Positions 30,654 through 41,694 of a DNA stretch of 64,000 nucleotides are shown piece after piece. The notes below the pieces were generated by a model that was given only the letters and a program-made list of their open reading frames with translations, made no database searches and was not told the DNA's origin. The stretch is taken from assembly GCF_008639165.1 (NCBI RefSeq), contig NZ_CP029197.1, positions 1,922,001 through 1,986,000 of the forward strand, given 5' to 3'. The stretch comes from Streptomyces venezuelae ATCC 10712. GTDB lineage: Bacteria > Actinomycetota > Actinomycetes > Streptomycetales > Streptomycetaceae. Made by a program: the position numbers and the translations under genes. The stretch's first letter is position 1. Every line of letters begins with the position of its first letter.

Positions 30654-32636
30654 TCACGGGGTGGGTTCGAAGGTGACCGGCAGTCGGGCGGGCTGGCTGC
30701 CCGTGGGGGCGACGTGGAGGGTCTTGAGGGCGAACTCCATGACCTTCTTGTAGATGGGTCCGCAGAGCTGGCCGCCGAAGTAGCTGCCCTTGGTGGGGTT
30801 CTGGATGGCGCAGTAGACGGTGATCTGCGGGTCGTCGGCGGGGGCGAAGCCGGCGAAGGAGGCGGTGTAGCCCTTGTAGCGGCCGAGTTCGGGGTCGACG
30901 CGGTTGGCGGTGCCGGTCTTCCCGGCGACGCGGTAGCCGGGGATGGCGGCCTTGTTGCCGGTGCCCTCCCGGTCGTCGACGACGGACTCCAGCATCTGGG
31001 CGAGGGTCTTGGCGGTCTTCTCGCTGACGACCCGGGACTCCTGGGGCTTGGCGGCGGGGGTGAAGCGCCCGTCGGGGCCCTTGGTGCCGCGGACCAGGGT
31101 CGGCTCGACGCGTACGCCTCCGTTGGCGATGGTCGAGTACACGGAGGCGGCCTGCATGGCGCTCACCGAGAGGCCTTGGCCGAAGGGGATCGTGTACTGC
31201 TGCGAGGTCGACCAGTCCTCCGGCTTGGCCAGGATGCCGGGGGTCTCGCCGGGGTAGTCCAGGCCGGTGGGGCTGCCCATGCCGAACTTGCGCAGGTAGG
31301 AGTGGAGCACCTTGTTCGACTCGGCCTGGGTGGCGCCGAGCTGCCCGGTGGCGAGGATGGTGCCGATGTTGCTGGACTTGGCGAGGACGCCGTTGAGCGT
31401 CAGGTACCAGGTCTCGTGGTCGACGTCGTCCTTGAAGAGCCGGTCGCCGCGGTGGAGCCGGTTGGGGACGGTGACGTGGGTGTCGGGGGTCGCCTTGCCC
31501 TCCTCCAGGACGGCGGCCATGGACATGACCTTGCTGGTGGAGCCGGGCTCGTAGGCGTCCTGGAGGGCGGCGTTGCCCATGGCGGCGGCGTTGGCGGCGG
31601 AGAGGTCGTTGGGGTCGAAGCCGGGGGCGTTGGCCATGGCGAGGACCTCGCCGGTCCGGGTGTTCTGCACGACGACGTAGCCCCGGTCGGCCTTGGACTT
31701 CGTCACCTGCTCGGTGATGGCCTGCTGGGCGGCCCACTGGATGTCCCGGTCGATGGTCAGCTCGATGTCGGAGCCGGGGACGGCGGGGGTGCCCTGGGAG
31801 CCGGCGGTGGGCACCTGGCGGCCGCCGGACTGGGTGAAGCGGATCTTGCCGTCCTGGCCGGCGAGCTCCCCGTCGAGCATGGACTCCACGCCGCCGGCGC
31901 CCTTGCCCTCGGCGTTGACGTAGCCCAGTATCCCGGCGGCGAGCTCGCCGTTCGGGTACACGCGCTTGGTGCTGGGCTCGCTGAGGATGCCGCCGAGGAG
32001 GTTGACGCCGTTGCCGCCGGCGGAGGGCTGGGCCTTCTGCCCGTAGACCCGCCGGAGGTCCTTGATCTGGTTCCAGACCTGCGGGGTCTGCTTGCGGGCC
32101 AGCAGGGTGTAGCGGGACTTGGGGGTGCGGAGCTTCTTCGCGAGCTCCGCGGGCTCCTTGCCGAGGAGCGGGGCGAGGAGGGCGGCGGCCTGCTCGGGCG
32201 CGTCGGGGACCTTGGCCTCCTCGGGCGTGAAGAGCTTCGGGTCGGCGGTGATGTCGTACGCGTCGACGCTGGCGGCCAGGGCGATGCCGTTGCGGTCGGT
32301 GATCTCGCCCCGCTCGGCGGAGAGCGTGTACTCCTGGAAGCGGTACTTGTCGGCCTTGGCCGCGTACGCGCTGGCGTCGACGGCCTGGACCTGGAGCAGC
32401 CGCACCACGAAGGCGAGCATGACCAGGGTCAGCCCGAGGGAGACCAGCCGCAGCCGGGGCCGCGGGCTGCCGAGCTTGATGGTCCGGGGCCGGCGGGCCG
32501 GCGGCCGGGGCGGGGTCCGCCGCGCGGCCGGCCGGGGCGCGGGGCGGGACGGGCGGGCGCCGGCGGAGGCGGGCCGGGGGCGCGCGGGCCGGGCGGGTCC
32601 GGGAACGCGGCGGCGCGGGGGCTCCTTGGGGGGCAC
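30654..32636 (-). CDS. ftsI: septal class B penicillin-binding protein FtsI (PBP3)
   Basis: A 660-residue transpeptidase that cross-links septal peptidoglycan. A long Arg/Pro-rich cytoplasmic N-terminus (about 55 residues) precedes one membrane segment (LRLVSLGLTLVMLAFVVRLL). The pedestal domain follows, then the catalytic domain with S366-T-S-K369, SSN in LAKSSNIGTI, and KTG in VAGKTGTANR. The strong basic tail is typical of Streptomyces FtsI. GTG start at 32636, 7 bp after the ftsL stop. Confidence 0.97.
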   Translation of the reverse strand: MPPKEPPRRRVPGPARPARPRPASAGARPSRPAPRPAARRTPPRPPARRPRTIKLGSPRPRLRLVSLGLTLVMLAFVVRLLQVQAVDASAYAAKADKYRFQEYTLSAERGEITDRNGIALAASVDAYDITADPKLFTPEEAKVPDAPEQAAALLAPLLGKEPAELAKKLRTPKSRYTLLARKQTPQVWNQIKDLRRVYGQKAQPSAGGNGVNLLGGILSEPSTKRVYPNGELAAGILGYVNAEGKGAGGVESMLDGELAGQDGKIRFTQSGGRQVPTAGSQGTPAVPGSDIELTIDRDIQWAAQQAITEQVTKSKADRGYVVVQNTRTGEVLAMANAPGFDPNDLSAANAAAMGNAALQDAYEPGSTSKVMSMAAVLEEGKATPDTHVTVPNRLHRGDRLFKDDVDHETWYLTLNGVLAKSSNIGTILATGQLGATQAESNKVLHSYLRKFGMGSPTGLDYPGETPGILAKPEDWSTSQQYTIPFGQGLSVSAMQAASVYSTIANGGVRVEPTLVRGTKGPDGRFTPAAKPQESRVVSEKTAKTLAQMLESVVDDREGTGNKAAIPGYRVAGKTGTANRVDPELGRYKGYTASFAGFAPADDPQITVYCAIQNPTKGSYFGGQLCGPIYKKVMEFALKTLHVAPTGSQPARLPVTFEPTP

Positions 32637-32643
32637 TGCTCAG

Positions 32644-33261
32644 TCACCTGCCGGAAGTGGTGGGAGAGGTGGCGGGTGCCGGACCCCGCCCTGCGGGGCC
32701 GGACCCGGTGGGGCCCGAGGTGCTGGGACGCCCGCCGGGGGGGCCGGCGTCCGCCTCGGCCGGATCGGTGTTCGTCCCCGGCGTTCCCGTGGTGGCGCCG
32801 GTCCGCGTGGCGCCGGTGGCCGCGGGGGCGCCGGTGCTCGGCGGCGCCGACGTGGGCTTCGCCGGCTTCGAGGGCGTCGGGGACGGCTTCGGGGCCTCCG
32901 CCCTGGACGGCCGGCCGAGCACCTTGCCGTCCGGGCCGAGGAAGGCCGGGCTGCCGCCCGGGACCATGCCGAGCTCACGGGCCCGCCGCTCCAGGGCGTC
33001 GGGGGCCGCGTAGTCGTCGACGTCCCGCTGGAGCGCCTGCTCCTCGTCGGTGAGCTCGGTGGTCCTGTCCTTGAGCTCGTTGAGCTGGAAGGAACCCTGG
33101 TTGAGGGCCGAGTTCAGCAGGAGCAGGCTGATCAGGCCGCCGCCGAGGAGGACGACGACCAGCAGGACGAAGGGGGTGCGGGCGGCCGAGCTGGGCCCGG
33201 ACGGCATGAGCCGTCCGAGTCGCGCGGCCCGTCCTTTGAGGGGCCCCTTCGCCGTGCTCAC
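32644..33261 (-). CDS. ftsL: FtsL-like septum formation protein with extended C-terminus
   Basis: A 205-residue bitopic protein between rsmH and ftsI, the ftsL position. A basic N-terminus precedes one membrane segment (about 31-55, [20 protein letters not shown]). A leucine-zipper-like coil follows ([20 protein letters not shown]), ending [19 protein letters not shown]. The last about 85 residues are a Pro/Thr/Ala/Gly-rich tail of low complexity, presumably extracellular. The GTG start overlaps the rsmH stop by 4 bp. Confidence 0.9.
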   Translation of the reverse strand: MSTAKGPLKGRAARLGRLMPSGPSSAARTPFVLLVVVLLGGGLISLLLLNSALNQGSFQLNELKDRTTELTDEEQALQRDVDDYAAPDALERRARELGMVPGGSPAFLGPDGKVLGRPSRAEAPKPSPTPSKPAKPTSAPPSTGAPAATGATRTGATTGTPGTNTDPAEADAGPPGGRPSTSGPTGSGPAGRGPAPATSPTTSGR

Positions 33262-34214
33262 TGGACGTCTTCCCGGATCCGCTCGGCGCCCCGGAGCCGG
33301 GCCGGGGCGGCGCGCCGGTTCTCGGCGACCTCCTCCTCGGTGGGCAGCTCGGCGCCGCGGGTGAGCAGCTTCAGCCGGGGCTGGTACTTCTCGGGGACGA
33401 CCGGGAGCCCGGGCGGGGCGGTGGTCGCCGCGCCGGCCGCGAAGACCTGCTTGACGATCCGGTCCTCCAGCGACTGGTAGGAGAGGACGACGACCCGCCC
33501 GCCGACGCCGATGGCCTTCACGGCCGCGGGGATGGCCTTCTCGACGCTGTCGAGCTCGCGGTTGACCTCGATCCGCAGGGCCTGGAAGGTGCGCTTGGCC
33601 GGGTTGCCGCCGGTGCGCTTGGCGGCCTGCGGCAGGGACTCGCGGATGAGCTCGACGAGCCGGGCGCTGTTGCTGAACGGCTCCTTCTCGCGCTCGCGCA
33701 CGATCGCGGAGACGATCCGCTTGGCCTGCTTCTCCTCGCCGTACGCGCGCAGGATGCGGACCAGCTCGCCGGGCGCGTAGGTGTTGAGGACCTCGGCGGC
33801 GCTGATGCCGGTCGTCTGGTCCATGCGCATGTCGAGCGGGGCGTCCTGGGCGTACGCGAAGCCGCGGTCGGCCTCGTCGAGCTGCATGGAGGAGACGCCC
33901 AGGTCGAACAGGACGCCGTCGACGGTGGCGAGGCCGAGCCGGTCGAGGACCTCGGGCAGCTCGTCGTACACGGCGTGCACGAGGGTGGCGCGCTCCCCGT
34001 ACGGGGCGAGCCGCTCGCCGGAGAGCCGCAGGGCCTCCTTGTCGCGGTCGAGGGCGACGAGCCGCGCCTCGGGGAACCGCCGCAGGAGTGCCTCGCTGTG
34101 GCCGCCGAGGCCCAGGGTGCAGTCGACGACGACCGCGCCGGGGCGCTCCAGTGCGGGGGCCAACATGTCCAGGCACCGCTGGAGCATGACCGGGACGTGT
34201 CGGTCGTTGCTCAA
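33258..34214 (-). CDS. rsmH: 16S rRNA (cytosine-1402-N4)-methyltransferase
   Basis: A 318-residue SAM-dependent methyltransferase, the usual first gene of dcw clusters after mraZ; no mraZ is present here. It starts [16 protein letters not shown]; the SAM loop is [16 protein letters not shown], then ALDRD. The start is TTG at 34214 with GAGAGG 5 nt upstream; no ATG or GTG fits the conserved N-terminus. First gene of the minus-strand division operon, about 115 nt downstream of a good promoter. Confidence 0.95.
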   Translation of the reverse strand: MSNDRHVPVMLQRCLDMLAPALERPGAVVVDCTLGLGGHSEALLRRFPEARLVALDRDKEALRLSGERLAPYGERATLVHAVYDELPEVLDRLGLATVDGVLFDLGVSSMQLDEADRGFAYAQDAPLDMRMDQTTGISAAEVLNTYAPGELVRILRAYGEEKQAKRIVSAIVREREKEPFSNSARLVELIRESLPQAAKRTGGNPAKRTFQALRIEVNRELDSVEKAIPAAVKAIGVGGRVVVLSYQSLEDRIVKQVFAAGAATTAPPGLPVVPEKYQPRLKLLTRGAELPTEEEVAENRRAAPARLRGAERIREDVQ

Positions 34215-34337
34215 TGCGCCCTCTCAGATCCGGCGCGGAGGTACGGGCGAGCGGGAGGAGGCCGAGCCGTAGGTACCGCCGCACACACGGGGGGAGAAAC
34301 CGCGGAAATCGCTCGTTGTCTCCGTGAACTTCGCGTC

Positions 34338-34365
34338 ACTTTAGTCCACGGGACGCGCCGGTCAA
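34338..34365 (-). promoter_or_regulatory. dcw operon promoter candidate
   Basis: On the minus strand, TTGACC (34365-34360) and TAAAGT (34343-34338) lie 16 bp apart, a good housekeeping-type match. The 34215-34541 intergenic region holds this promoter, a leader of about 115 nt for rsmH and the short promoter of the divergent carbonic anhydrase; no gene is seen in it. Confidence 0.65.
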
Positions 34366-34528
34366 TCAACCGGCTGGCGCGTCGCACGGCGCCGGCGGCC
34401 CGGACGGACATTCCGGACGCCTCACCCGTTCGGGGGCGACGCCCCGCAGCCCTGTGGGTTACCTCACAACAAGGCTCGATGCGGTTCTTTGTCCCCTCTC
34501 ACAGCGGGCTCGGCAGGGCCGTGCCCCT

Positions 34529-34534
34529 TAACGT
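34529..34534 (+). promoter_or_regulatory. -10 hexamer, probable leaderless promoter of the carbonic anhydrase gene
   Basis: TAACGT ends exactly 7 nt before the ATG at 34542; no Shine-Dalgarno is present. Confidence 0.5.
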
Positions 34535-34541
34535 CGGAACC

Positions 34542-35081
34542 ATGTCGACTTCCGCGCACCCCCCTGCCGACGCCATACACGCCGGCGGCACGGTCACCGA
34601 CCGTCTCGTCGACGCGAACGCGCGCTACGCCGCCGACTTCACCGACCCCGGAATGGACGCGCGCCCCGTGCTGCGCGTCGCCGTCGTCGCCTGCATGGAC
34701 GCCCGGATCGACCTGCACGCCGCACTCGGCCTCCAGCTCGGCGACTGCCACACCGTCCGCAACGCGGGCGGCGTGGTCACCGACGACGTGATCCGCTCCC
34801 TCACCATCAGCCAGCGCGCCCTCGGCACCCGCAGCGTGATGCTGGTGCACCACACGGGCTGCGGCCTGGAGTCGCTGACCGAGGACTTCCGGCACGAGCT
34901 CGAGGACGAGGTCGGCCAGCGGCCGTCCTGGGCGGTCGAGGCCTTCCGCGACGTCGACCAGGACGTGCGGCAGTCGATGCAGCGGGTGCGGACCTCCCCG
35001 TTCCTCCTGCACACCGACGACGTCCGGGGATTCGTCTTCGACGTGACGACCGGCCTGCTGCGCGAGATCGACCCCGCGTAA
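34542..35081 (+). CDS. beta-class carbonic anhydrase
   Basis: A 179-residue beta-carbonic anhydrase that interconverts CO2 and bicarbonate. The zinc site is complete: C51-x-D53-x-R55 in VVACMDARID, and H104-T-G-C107 in LVHHTGCGLE. The block VRNAGGVVTDDVIRSL is family-typical. It is short, as in the small actinobacterial branch. Divergent from the dcw operon. Confidence 0.93.
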   Translation: MSTSAHPPADAIHAGGTVTDRLVDANARYAADFTDPGMDARPVLRVAVVACMDARIDLHAALGLQLGDCHTVRNAGGVVTDDVIRSLTISQRALGTRSVMLVHHTGCGLESLTEDFRHELEDEVGQRPSWAVEAFRDVDQDVRQSMQRVRTSPFLLHTDDVRGFVFDVTTGLLREIDPA

Positions 35082-35240
35082 TCGACCTGCCGTAATCACC
35101 CAAAGCCCGGCAATCCCACCGCGCTTGTCCGCGGGCAAGTGACACGACCCGGCCATGCGAACAAGAATGCTCGGGTGCGACACCCCCCGACGTTCCCACG
35201 GGGGCAGGTGTCCGTGTTCCGGAAGGCCGAGGAGGGCCGG

Positions 35241-36259
<1,019 letters not shown>

Positions 36260-36260
<1 letters not shown>

Positions 36261-37615
36261 TGACCACCGCTGCCGTGCCGGACGGACAGCGGGGCGACGA
36301 GGACGACCGGGGCGGTCTGCGGGCCGCCCTCGGCGGTCTCACCACCCGCGGCCGCTCCTTCCTCGCCGCCGGGGTGGCCGCCGCCGTCTGCGCGTACGTC
36401 CTCGGCCAGGCCGATCTGCTGCGCGTCGGGCTGCTGCTCGCCACGCTGCCGCTGATCTGCGTCCTCGTGCTGCACCGCACCCGCTACCGGGTCGCCGCCT
36501 CCCGCCGGCTCACCCCCCAGCGGGTCGAGGCGGGCTCCGAGGCCCGGGTCCAGCTGCGGATGGAGAACGTCTCCAAGCTGCCCACCGGGCTGCTGATGCT
36601 CCAGGACCACGTGCCGTACATGCTGGGGCCCCGCCCCCGCTTCGTCCTCGACCGGGTCGAGGCGGGCGGGCGGCGCGAGGTGTCCTACCGGGTCCGCTCC
36701 GACCTGCGCGGCCGCTTCCCGCTGGGCCCGCTCCAGCTGCGGCTCAGCGACCCCTTCGGGATGTGCGAGCTGACCCGTTCCTTCAGCGCCTACGACACCC
36801 TCACCGTCGTCCCCAGGACCGAGGCGCTGCCACCGGTGAAGCTGGTCGGCGAGTCCTCGGGGTACGGCGACGGGCAGCAGCGCTCGCTCGCCCTCGCCGG
36901 CGACGACGACATCATCCCGCGCGCCTACCGCCACGGCGACGACCTGCGCCGGGTGCACTGGCGCTCGACCGCCCGCTACGGCGAGCTGATGGTCCGCCGC
37001 GAGGAGCAGCCGCAGCGGGCCCGCTGCACGGTCCTGCTCGACACCCGCCGGATCGCCTACCAGGGCGCCGGTCCCGACTCGGCGTTCGAGTGGGCGGTCT
37101 CCGGCGCCGCCTCCGCCCTCCTGCACATGCTGGAGCGCGGCTACGCCGTCCGGCTCGTCACCGACACCGGCAGCGCCGTGCCCGGCGAGGGCGCCGAGGG
37201 CTTCGCCGCCTCCGCCCAGGACTCGGCCGAGTCGGCCGGACTGATGATGGACACCCTCGCGATCGTCGACCACTCCGAGGGCGGCGGCCTCTCCCGCGCC
37301 TCCGACGTGCTGCGCGGCGGCGACGAAGGACTCCTCGTCGCCTTCCTCGGCGACCTCGACGAGGAGCAGACGGCCCTCACCGCCCGGATGCGCGGGCGGG
37401 CCGGCGCGGCCGTCGCCTTCGTCCTCGACTCCGGTACCTGGCTCACCGGCGGCGCGGTCGCCGGAGCCGTCGAGGACCGGGTACTGCAGCTGCGCGAGGC
37501 GGGCTGGACGGCGCTGGCCGTACCGGCCGGAGCGCGGCTCACCGACCTGTGGCAGCAGGCGGCCGGGGTCCGCGCCGAGTCCGCCGCCGCCGACACCTAC
37601 GGAGGATGGTCATGA
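36260..37615 (+). CDS. DUF58 domain protein, MoxR partner
   Basis: A 451-residue membrane protein with two adjacent N-terminal hydrophobic segments (about 33-72). A beta-rich domain follows, then the DUF58 signature DIIPRAYRHGDDLRRVHWRS and a VWA-like C-terminal domain. Its ATG overlaps the moxR stop (TGATG), and its own stop overlaps the next start by 4 bp. GTG at 36257 is an alternative start. Confidence 0.92.
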
Positions 37616-39993
37616 GCGGGCGCGCACGGCTGACGCTTGCCTCCTGGGGCGCCACCCTGATGGCCGCCGGAGCGCTGCTCCCGCTGGTGAAGCCGGCGAC
37701 CTGGATCTTCACGGCCGCCTTCGTCCTCGGCCTGGTGAGCGGGGCGGGCACGCTGGCCAGGCGGGCACCGCTGGCCCGGCCGCTGACCCTGCTCGCCCAG
37801 ATCGCCGTCGCGCTGCTCGCGCTGACCGTGATCTTCGCCCGCGAGCAGGCGATCCTCTGGTTCCTGCCCGGCCCGCAGGTCCTCGCCCACGCCGCCGACC
37901 TGTTCGCGGCGGGCGCCGACGACGTCAGCCGGTACCGGGTCCCCGCCCCCGACACCGAGGGCATCCGGCTCATGCTGGTCGGCGGCGTCGTGGCGATCGG
38001 CCTCCTGGTCGACACCCTCGCCGTCACCTTCCGCAAGGCGGCCCCGGCCGGCCTTCCGCTGCTCGCCCTGTACTCGGTGGCCGCCGGCCTCTCCGGCGGC
38101 GGCGCGGGCTGGCTCTGGTTCCTGCTCGCCGCCTCCGGCTATCTGCTGCTGCTCCTCGCCGAGGGCCGCGACCGGCTCTCGGCCTGGGGACGGGTCTTCG
38201 GCGGCGCCCAGCGCACCGGCCGGCCCGGTTCCTCCGTCGCGGCCGGCGGCGGCACCGCCTTCGCCCCGGCCCGCACCGGCCGCCGGATCGGCGCCGTGGC
38301 CATGGGCGTCGCCATGGTCGTCCCGCTCGCCCTGCCCGGCTTCAGCGGCGGCCTGATCGGCAACGGCGCGGGCGAGGAGACCGGGGGTACGGGCAAGGGC
38401 GGCACCATCTCGGCGGTGAACCCGCTGGTCTCCCTCCAGGACAACCTCCGCCAGCCCGAGGACCGCGAGGTCCTCCGCTACCGGACCAACGCCCGCGACA
38501 CCTCCGGCATGTACCTGCGGCTCGTCGCGCTCGACCAGTTCGACGGCACCTCGTGGAAGTCCTCGGTCCGGCCCATCGAGGACGTCCCCGACCAGCTCCC
38601 CTGGCCGGACGGACTCTCCCAGAACGTCCGGATCACCGAGGTGACCAGCAACATCGTCGCCTCCGAGAACTATGAGCAGAAGTGGCTGCCGATGCCGTTC
38701 CCGGCCGGCCGCGTCGACATCGACGGGCGCTGGCGGTACGAACCGGCCGGCCGGATGCTCGTCGGCGACGGCAAGCAGACCACCCGCGGCGTCCGCTACC
38801 AGGTGTCCAGCCTCGACGTGCAGCCCACCGCCGACCAGCTGGCCGTGGCCGGGCCCGCCCCCGAGAAGCTGCGCCAGGAGTACACGAAGGTCCCGGCCTC
38901 GCTGCCGGCCGACGTGAAGGCCACCGCGCTCGACGTCACCAAGGGCGCCCGCTCCGACTACGAGCAGGCGGTGAAGCTCCAGGACTGGTTCGCCCGGGAC
39001 GGCGGCTTCCGCTACGACATCGACGTGGAGTCCGGCACCGGGGTCCAGGCGATCTCCCGCTTCCTGAAGGACAAGCGGGGCTTCTGCGTCCACTACTCCT
39101 TCTCCATGGCGGCGATGGCCCGCTCGCTGGGCATCCCCGCCCGGGTGGCCGTCGGCTTCATGCCGGGCACGACGCAGACCGACGGTTCGGTCTCGGTCGG
39201 CATCCGGGACGCGCACGCCTGGCCCGAGCTGTACTTCGAGGGGGCGGGCTGGACCCGCTTCGAGCCGACGCCCTCGCGGGGCTCCACCCCGGCGTACACC
39301 CGGTCCGACACGCCCTCGGACGCGGCCACCGGGCCCGCCACGCCCACGCCGAGCGCCTCGGCGCAGCCCTCCGTCGCCCCCAGCGCCTCGGCGAGCTGCA
39401 CGCCGCAGGAGCGGCGCCTCGGCGACTGCGGCCGGGAGGAGGCCGCGGCCGGCGCGGACTCGTCCGGTGGCGGGCCGAACCTCCTGCTGGTGCTCCTCGT
39501 CGTGGTGGGCGCGCTCGTGGTCCTCGCCCTCCCTCTGCTCCCCCTGCTGTGGCGGCGCCGGGTACGGGCACGGCGGCTCGGCTCGACGCTCGGCGTCTGG
39601 CAGGAGATCAACGACACCGCCTGGGACTACGGGATCGAGCCCGACGAGTCACGGACGCCGAGGAGGACGGCGGCGCGGATCGTCCGCGTGGGTGAGCTGA
39701 GCGGCGAGGCGGCGGACGCGGTGCACCGGGTGGCCCGGGCGGTGGAGGAGGCGCTGTACGCGCCGAACCCGCGGCCGGGCGTGGGCCTGGCGCGGGACGC
39801 GGAGCTGATCCGTTCGGGCTTCCACGCGGGGGCGGACCGGCTGGGGCGTCTGCGGGCGACGCTGGCGCCGCGCTCGGCGGCGCGCCTGCGCTGGAAGGCG
39901 GCGGCCCGCTGGTCGGAGACGACCACCCGCTGGTCCCTCCAGCGCCACGCCCTGGGGGCCCGCTTCCGCAGGACCCCGACCGAATCCGCCTGA
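37612..39993 (+). CDS. membrane-anchored transglutaminase-like protein (TgpA type)
   Basis: A 793-residue protein with about six N-terminal membrane segments (to about residue 250) and an extracytoplasmic domain holding a transglutaminase core. C492 in KRGFCVHYSFSM and H535 in IRDAHAWPELYF form the cysteine-protease-like triad with a following acidic residue. A Ser/Pro/Thr linker, another membrane segment (about 620-645) and a cytoplasmic DUF4129-like tail follow. GGAGG lies 6 nt before the ATG at 37612. Third gene of the moxR operon. Substrates of such proteins are mostly unknown; envelope peptide cleavage or cross-linking is likely. Confidence 0.92.
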   Translation: MSGRARLTLASWGATLMAAGALLPLVKPATWIFTAAFVLGLVSGAGTLARRAPLARPLTLLAQIAVALLALTVIFAREQAILWFLPGPQVLAHAADLFAAGADDVSRYRVPAPDTEGIRLMLVGGVVAIGLLVDTLAVTFRKAAPAGLPLLALYSVAAGLSGGGAGWLWFLLAASGYLLLLLAEGRDRLSAWGRVFGGAQRTGRPGSSVAAGGGTAFAPARTGRRIGAVAMGVAMVVPLALPGFSGGLIGNGAGEETGGTGKGGTISAVNPLVSLQDNLRQPEDREVLRYRTNARDTSGMYLRLVALDQFDGTSWKSSVRPIEDVPDQLPWPDGLSQNVRITEVTSNIVASENYEQKWLPMPFPAGRVDIDGRWRYEPAGRMLVGDGKQTTRGVRYQVSSLDVQPTADQLAVAGPAPEKLRQEYTKVPASLPADVKATALDVTKGARSDYEQAVKLQDWFARDGGFRYDIDVESGTGVQAISRFLKDKRGFCVHYSFSMAAMARSLGIPARVAVGFMPGTTQTDGSVSVGIRDAHAWPELYFEGAGWTRFEPTPSRGSTPAYTRSDTPSDAATGPATPTPSASAQPSVAPSASASCTPQERRLGDCGREEAAAGADSSGGGPNLLLVLLVVVGALVVLALPLLPLLWRRRVRARRLGSTLGVWQEINDTAWDYGIEPDESRTPRRTAARIVRVGELSGEAADAVHRVARAVEEALYAPNPRPGVGLARDAELIRSGFHAGADRLGRLRATLAPRSAARLRWKAAARWSETTTRWSLQRHALGARFRRTPTESA

Positions 39994-39994
39994 C

Positions 39995-40046
39995 CCCCGG
40001 GCGGGTGGGCGGCCGTCCCGCCGGGACACCGCCCACCCGCCCGGGG
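39995..40046 (+). terminator. terminator of the moxR operon
   Basis: An 18-bp perfect stem (39995-40012 with 40029-40046) starts 2 nt after the stop; 16-nt loop, no T-run. Confidence 0.85.
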
Positions 40047-40073
40047 CGCCGTCGCCCACCGCCGCCCGGGGGC

Positions 40074-40127
40074 ATGACTGAGCCCCGGGGGGCCGCGATC
40101 ACGCGCGGGCCCACGGGGCTCGGTCAT
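40074..40127. terminator. second hairpin in the convergent gap
   Basis: ATGACTGAGCCCC (40074-40086) pairs with 40115-40127 (13 bp, one G-U). It lies between convergent units and probably stops transcripts from the DUF3040 gene on the minus strand. Confidence 0.65.
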
Positions 40128-40163
40128 CACTCAGGGGGTGCGGGGCCTCCGCTCAGGGGGCCG

Positions 40164-40568
40164 TCAGTGGCCGCCGCCCTGCTGCTCGTCACGGCGGCGC
40201 TGCCACCGCTCTTCGATCCGGTTCATCATGGAGCGTCGCTGCCGGGTCTGACGGCCTCCGGCCGCCACCCCACCCCTGGCCTGCTGCTCACCCGGCTTGG
40301 GCGCCTTGCGCCATCCGGTGACCGCCAGGACCGCGCAGCCCAGCATGACGAGGAACCCCACCACGCTGATCCAGATCTGCTGTGCGACCATTCCGGCCAT
40401 GAGGAGCGCGATACCCACCAGGAAGCCGGCGACTGCCTGGTAGACCCGTCGCCGGGTGTACGTACGCAGTCCGCTTCCCTCGAGCGCTGTCGCGAACTTG
40501 GGGTCTTCGGCGTACAGCGCTCGCTCCATCTGCTCGAGCATTCGCTGCTCGTGCTCCGAGAGCGGCAC
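40164..40568 (-). CDS. DUF3040 membrane protein
   Basis: A 134-residue actinobacterial DUF3040 protein. It starts MPLSEHEQRMLEQMERALYA, the family hallmark, followed by EDPKFATAL. Two membrane segments occupy about 43-63 and 65-85, and the C-terminal tail is basic and Arg/Gln-rich. The GTG at 40568 has AGGAGG 6 nt upstream. Function unknown; the family sits near division genes in many actinobacteria. Confidence 0.9.
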   Translation of the reverse strand: MPLSEHEQRMLEQMERALYAEDPKFATALEGSGLRTYTRRRVYQAVAGFLVGIALLMAGMVAQQIWISVVGFLVMLGCAVLAVTGWRKAPKPGEQQARGGVAAGGRQTRQRRSMMNRIEERWQRRRDEQQGGGH

Positions 40569-40618
40569 GGAGTCCTCCTAGTCGTCGGTCGCGGGGGCGA
40601 CCGGTTTGCGGCCCTTTC

Positions 40619-40647
40619 AGGATAGGCAGGGAATCGCCCCCGTGAAA
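40619..40647 (-). promoter_or_regulatory. candidate DUF3040 promoter
   Basis: TTTCAC (40647-40642) and TATCCT (40624-40619) on the minus strand, 17 bp apart, about 50 nt before the start. Confidence 0.45.
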
Positions 40648-40839
40648 CCCGCCCTCAATGCCGAATAGCCAATCCGGGCCGCCATGCGGATCGGTTGCTG
40701 AGGCGTTGATTCCCCAGCCCCTCGTCCGTCATGCCGGATGCTGTCCCCCGATCATACGGGGCGGAGCCCGTTACCGGGCGGGCTGTGGCGTACTCCATGG
40801 GGTGCTCGGCCCGCGCCGCCGAACGGGTGGCCGTCCAGC

Positions 40840-41628
40840 TCAGGCCCGCTTCTCGCCCAGGACGTGCAGCTGGGTGGCGATGGCGTGGAAGGAGGGCAGC
40901 TCGGCGGCCGCCGCCTCCAGCTTGAGGAGGGCCTCGGCCGCGCCGGGCTCGGTGTCGACGAGGACGCCGGGGACGAGGTCGGCGAAGACCCGCACGCCGT
41001 GCACGGCGCCGACCTCGAGGCCGGCCGCGTCGGCGAGCGCGGTGAGCTGTTCGGCGGTGAAGCGGCGGGGCACGGGGTCGCCGGCGCCCCAGCGGCCCGC
41101 CGGGTCGGAAAGAGCGTTCCGCGCCTCGGTGAAGTGTCCGGCGAGGGCGCGGGCGAGGACCGCGCCGCCCAGTCCGGCGGCGAGCAGACTGAGGCTGCCG
41201 CCGGGCCGGAGCGCGGCGACGGCGTTCCGTACGCCTTCGGCCTCGTCGTCGACGTACTCCAGGACCCCGTGGCAGAGCACGGCGTCGTAGCCCGCGCGGC
41301 CGACCACGTCGAACAGTCCGCTGATGTCGCCCTGGACGCCGGTGACGAGGTCGGCGACCCCGGCCTCGGCGGCCCGGCGCTCCAGCGCGAACAGCGCGTT
41401 GGGGCTGGGGTCGACGACCGTGACCCGGTGGCCGAGGCGGGCGACGGGGACCGCGAAGTTCCCGGAGCCGCCGCCCGTGTCGAGGACGTCGAGGCTGTCC
41501 TTCCCGGTGGCCTCGACCCGGCGGTCGAGGGCGTCCTTGAGGACGTCCCAGACGACGGCGGTACGCAGGGAGGCGCGCGACGGGCGCGACGTCGCCTCTC
41601 GACCGAAGACAGGGGAAGGGTCCGGCAC
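40840..41628 (-). CDS. class I SAM-dependent methyltransferase
   Basis: A 262-residue methyltransferase of the SmtA/UbiE-like group. Motif I is VLDTGGGSGNFAVPVA; an acidic end of beta-2 is in VTVVDPSPNA, and motif IV is AVLCHGVLEYV. GTG at 41628 was chosen because GAGGAG lies 9 nt upstream; GTG at 41667 is an alternative adding 13 residues. Substrate unknown. It follows the HEPN gene in the same direction. Confidence 0.82.
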   Translation of the reverse strand: MPDPSPVFGREATSRPSRASLRTAVVWDVLKDALDRRVEATGKDSLDVLDTGGGSGNFAVPVARLGHRVTVVDPSPNALFALERRAAEAGVADLVTGVQGDISGLFDVVGRAGYDAVLCHGVLEYVDDEAEGVRNAVAALRPGGSLSLLAAGLGGAVLARALAGHFTEARNALSDPAGRWGAGDPVPRRFTAEQLTALADAAGLEVGAVHGVRVFADLVPGVLVDTEPGAAEALLKLEAAAAELPSFHAIATQLHVLGEKRA

Positions 41629-41694
41629 GGCTGTTGACTCCTCGGTGACGGGTACGGACGTCCCCACCCTATGGCCTGGAAGGTGCCTTTCGGA

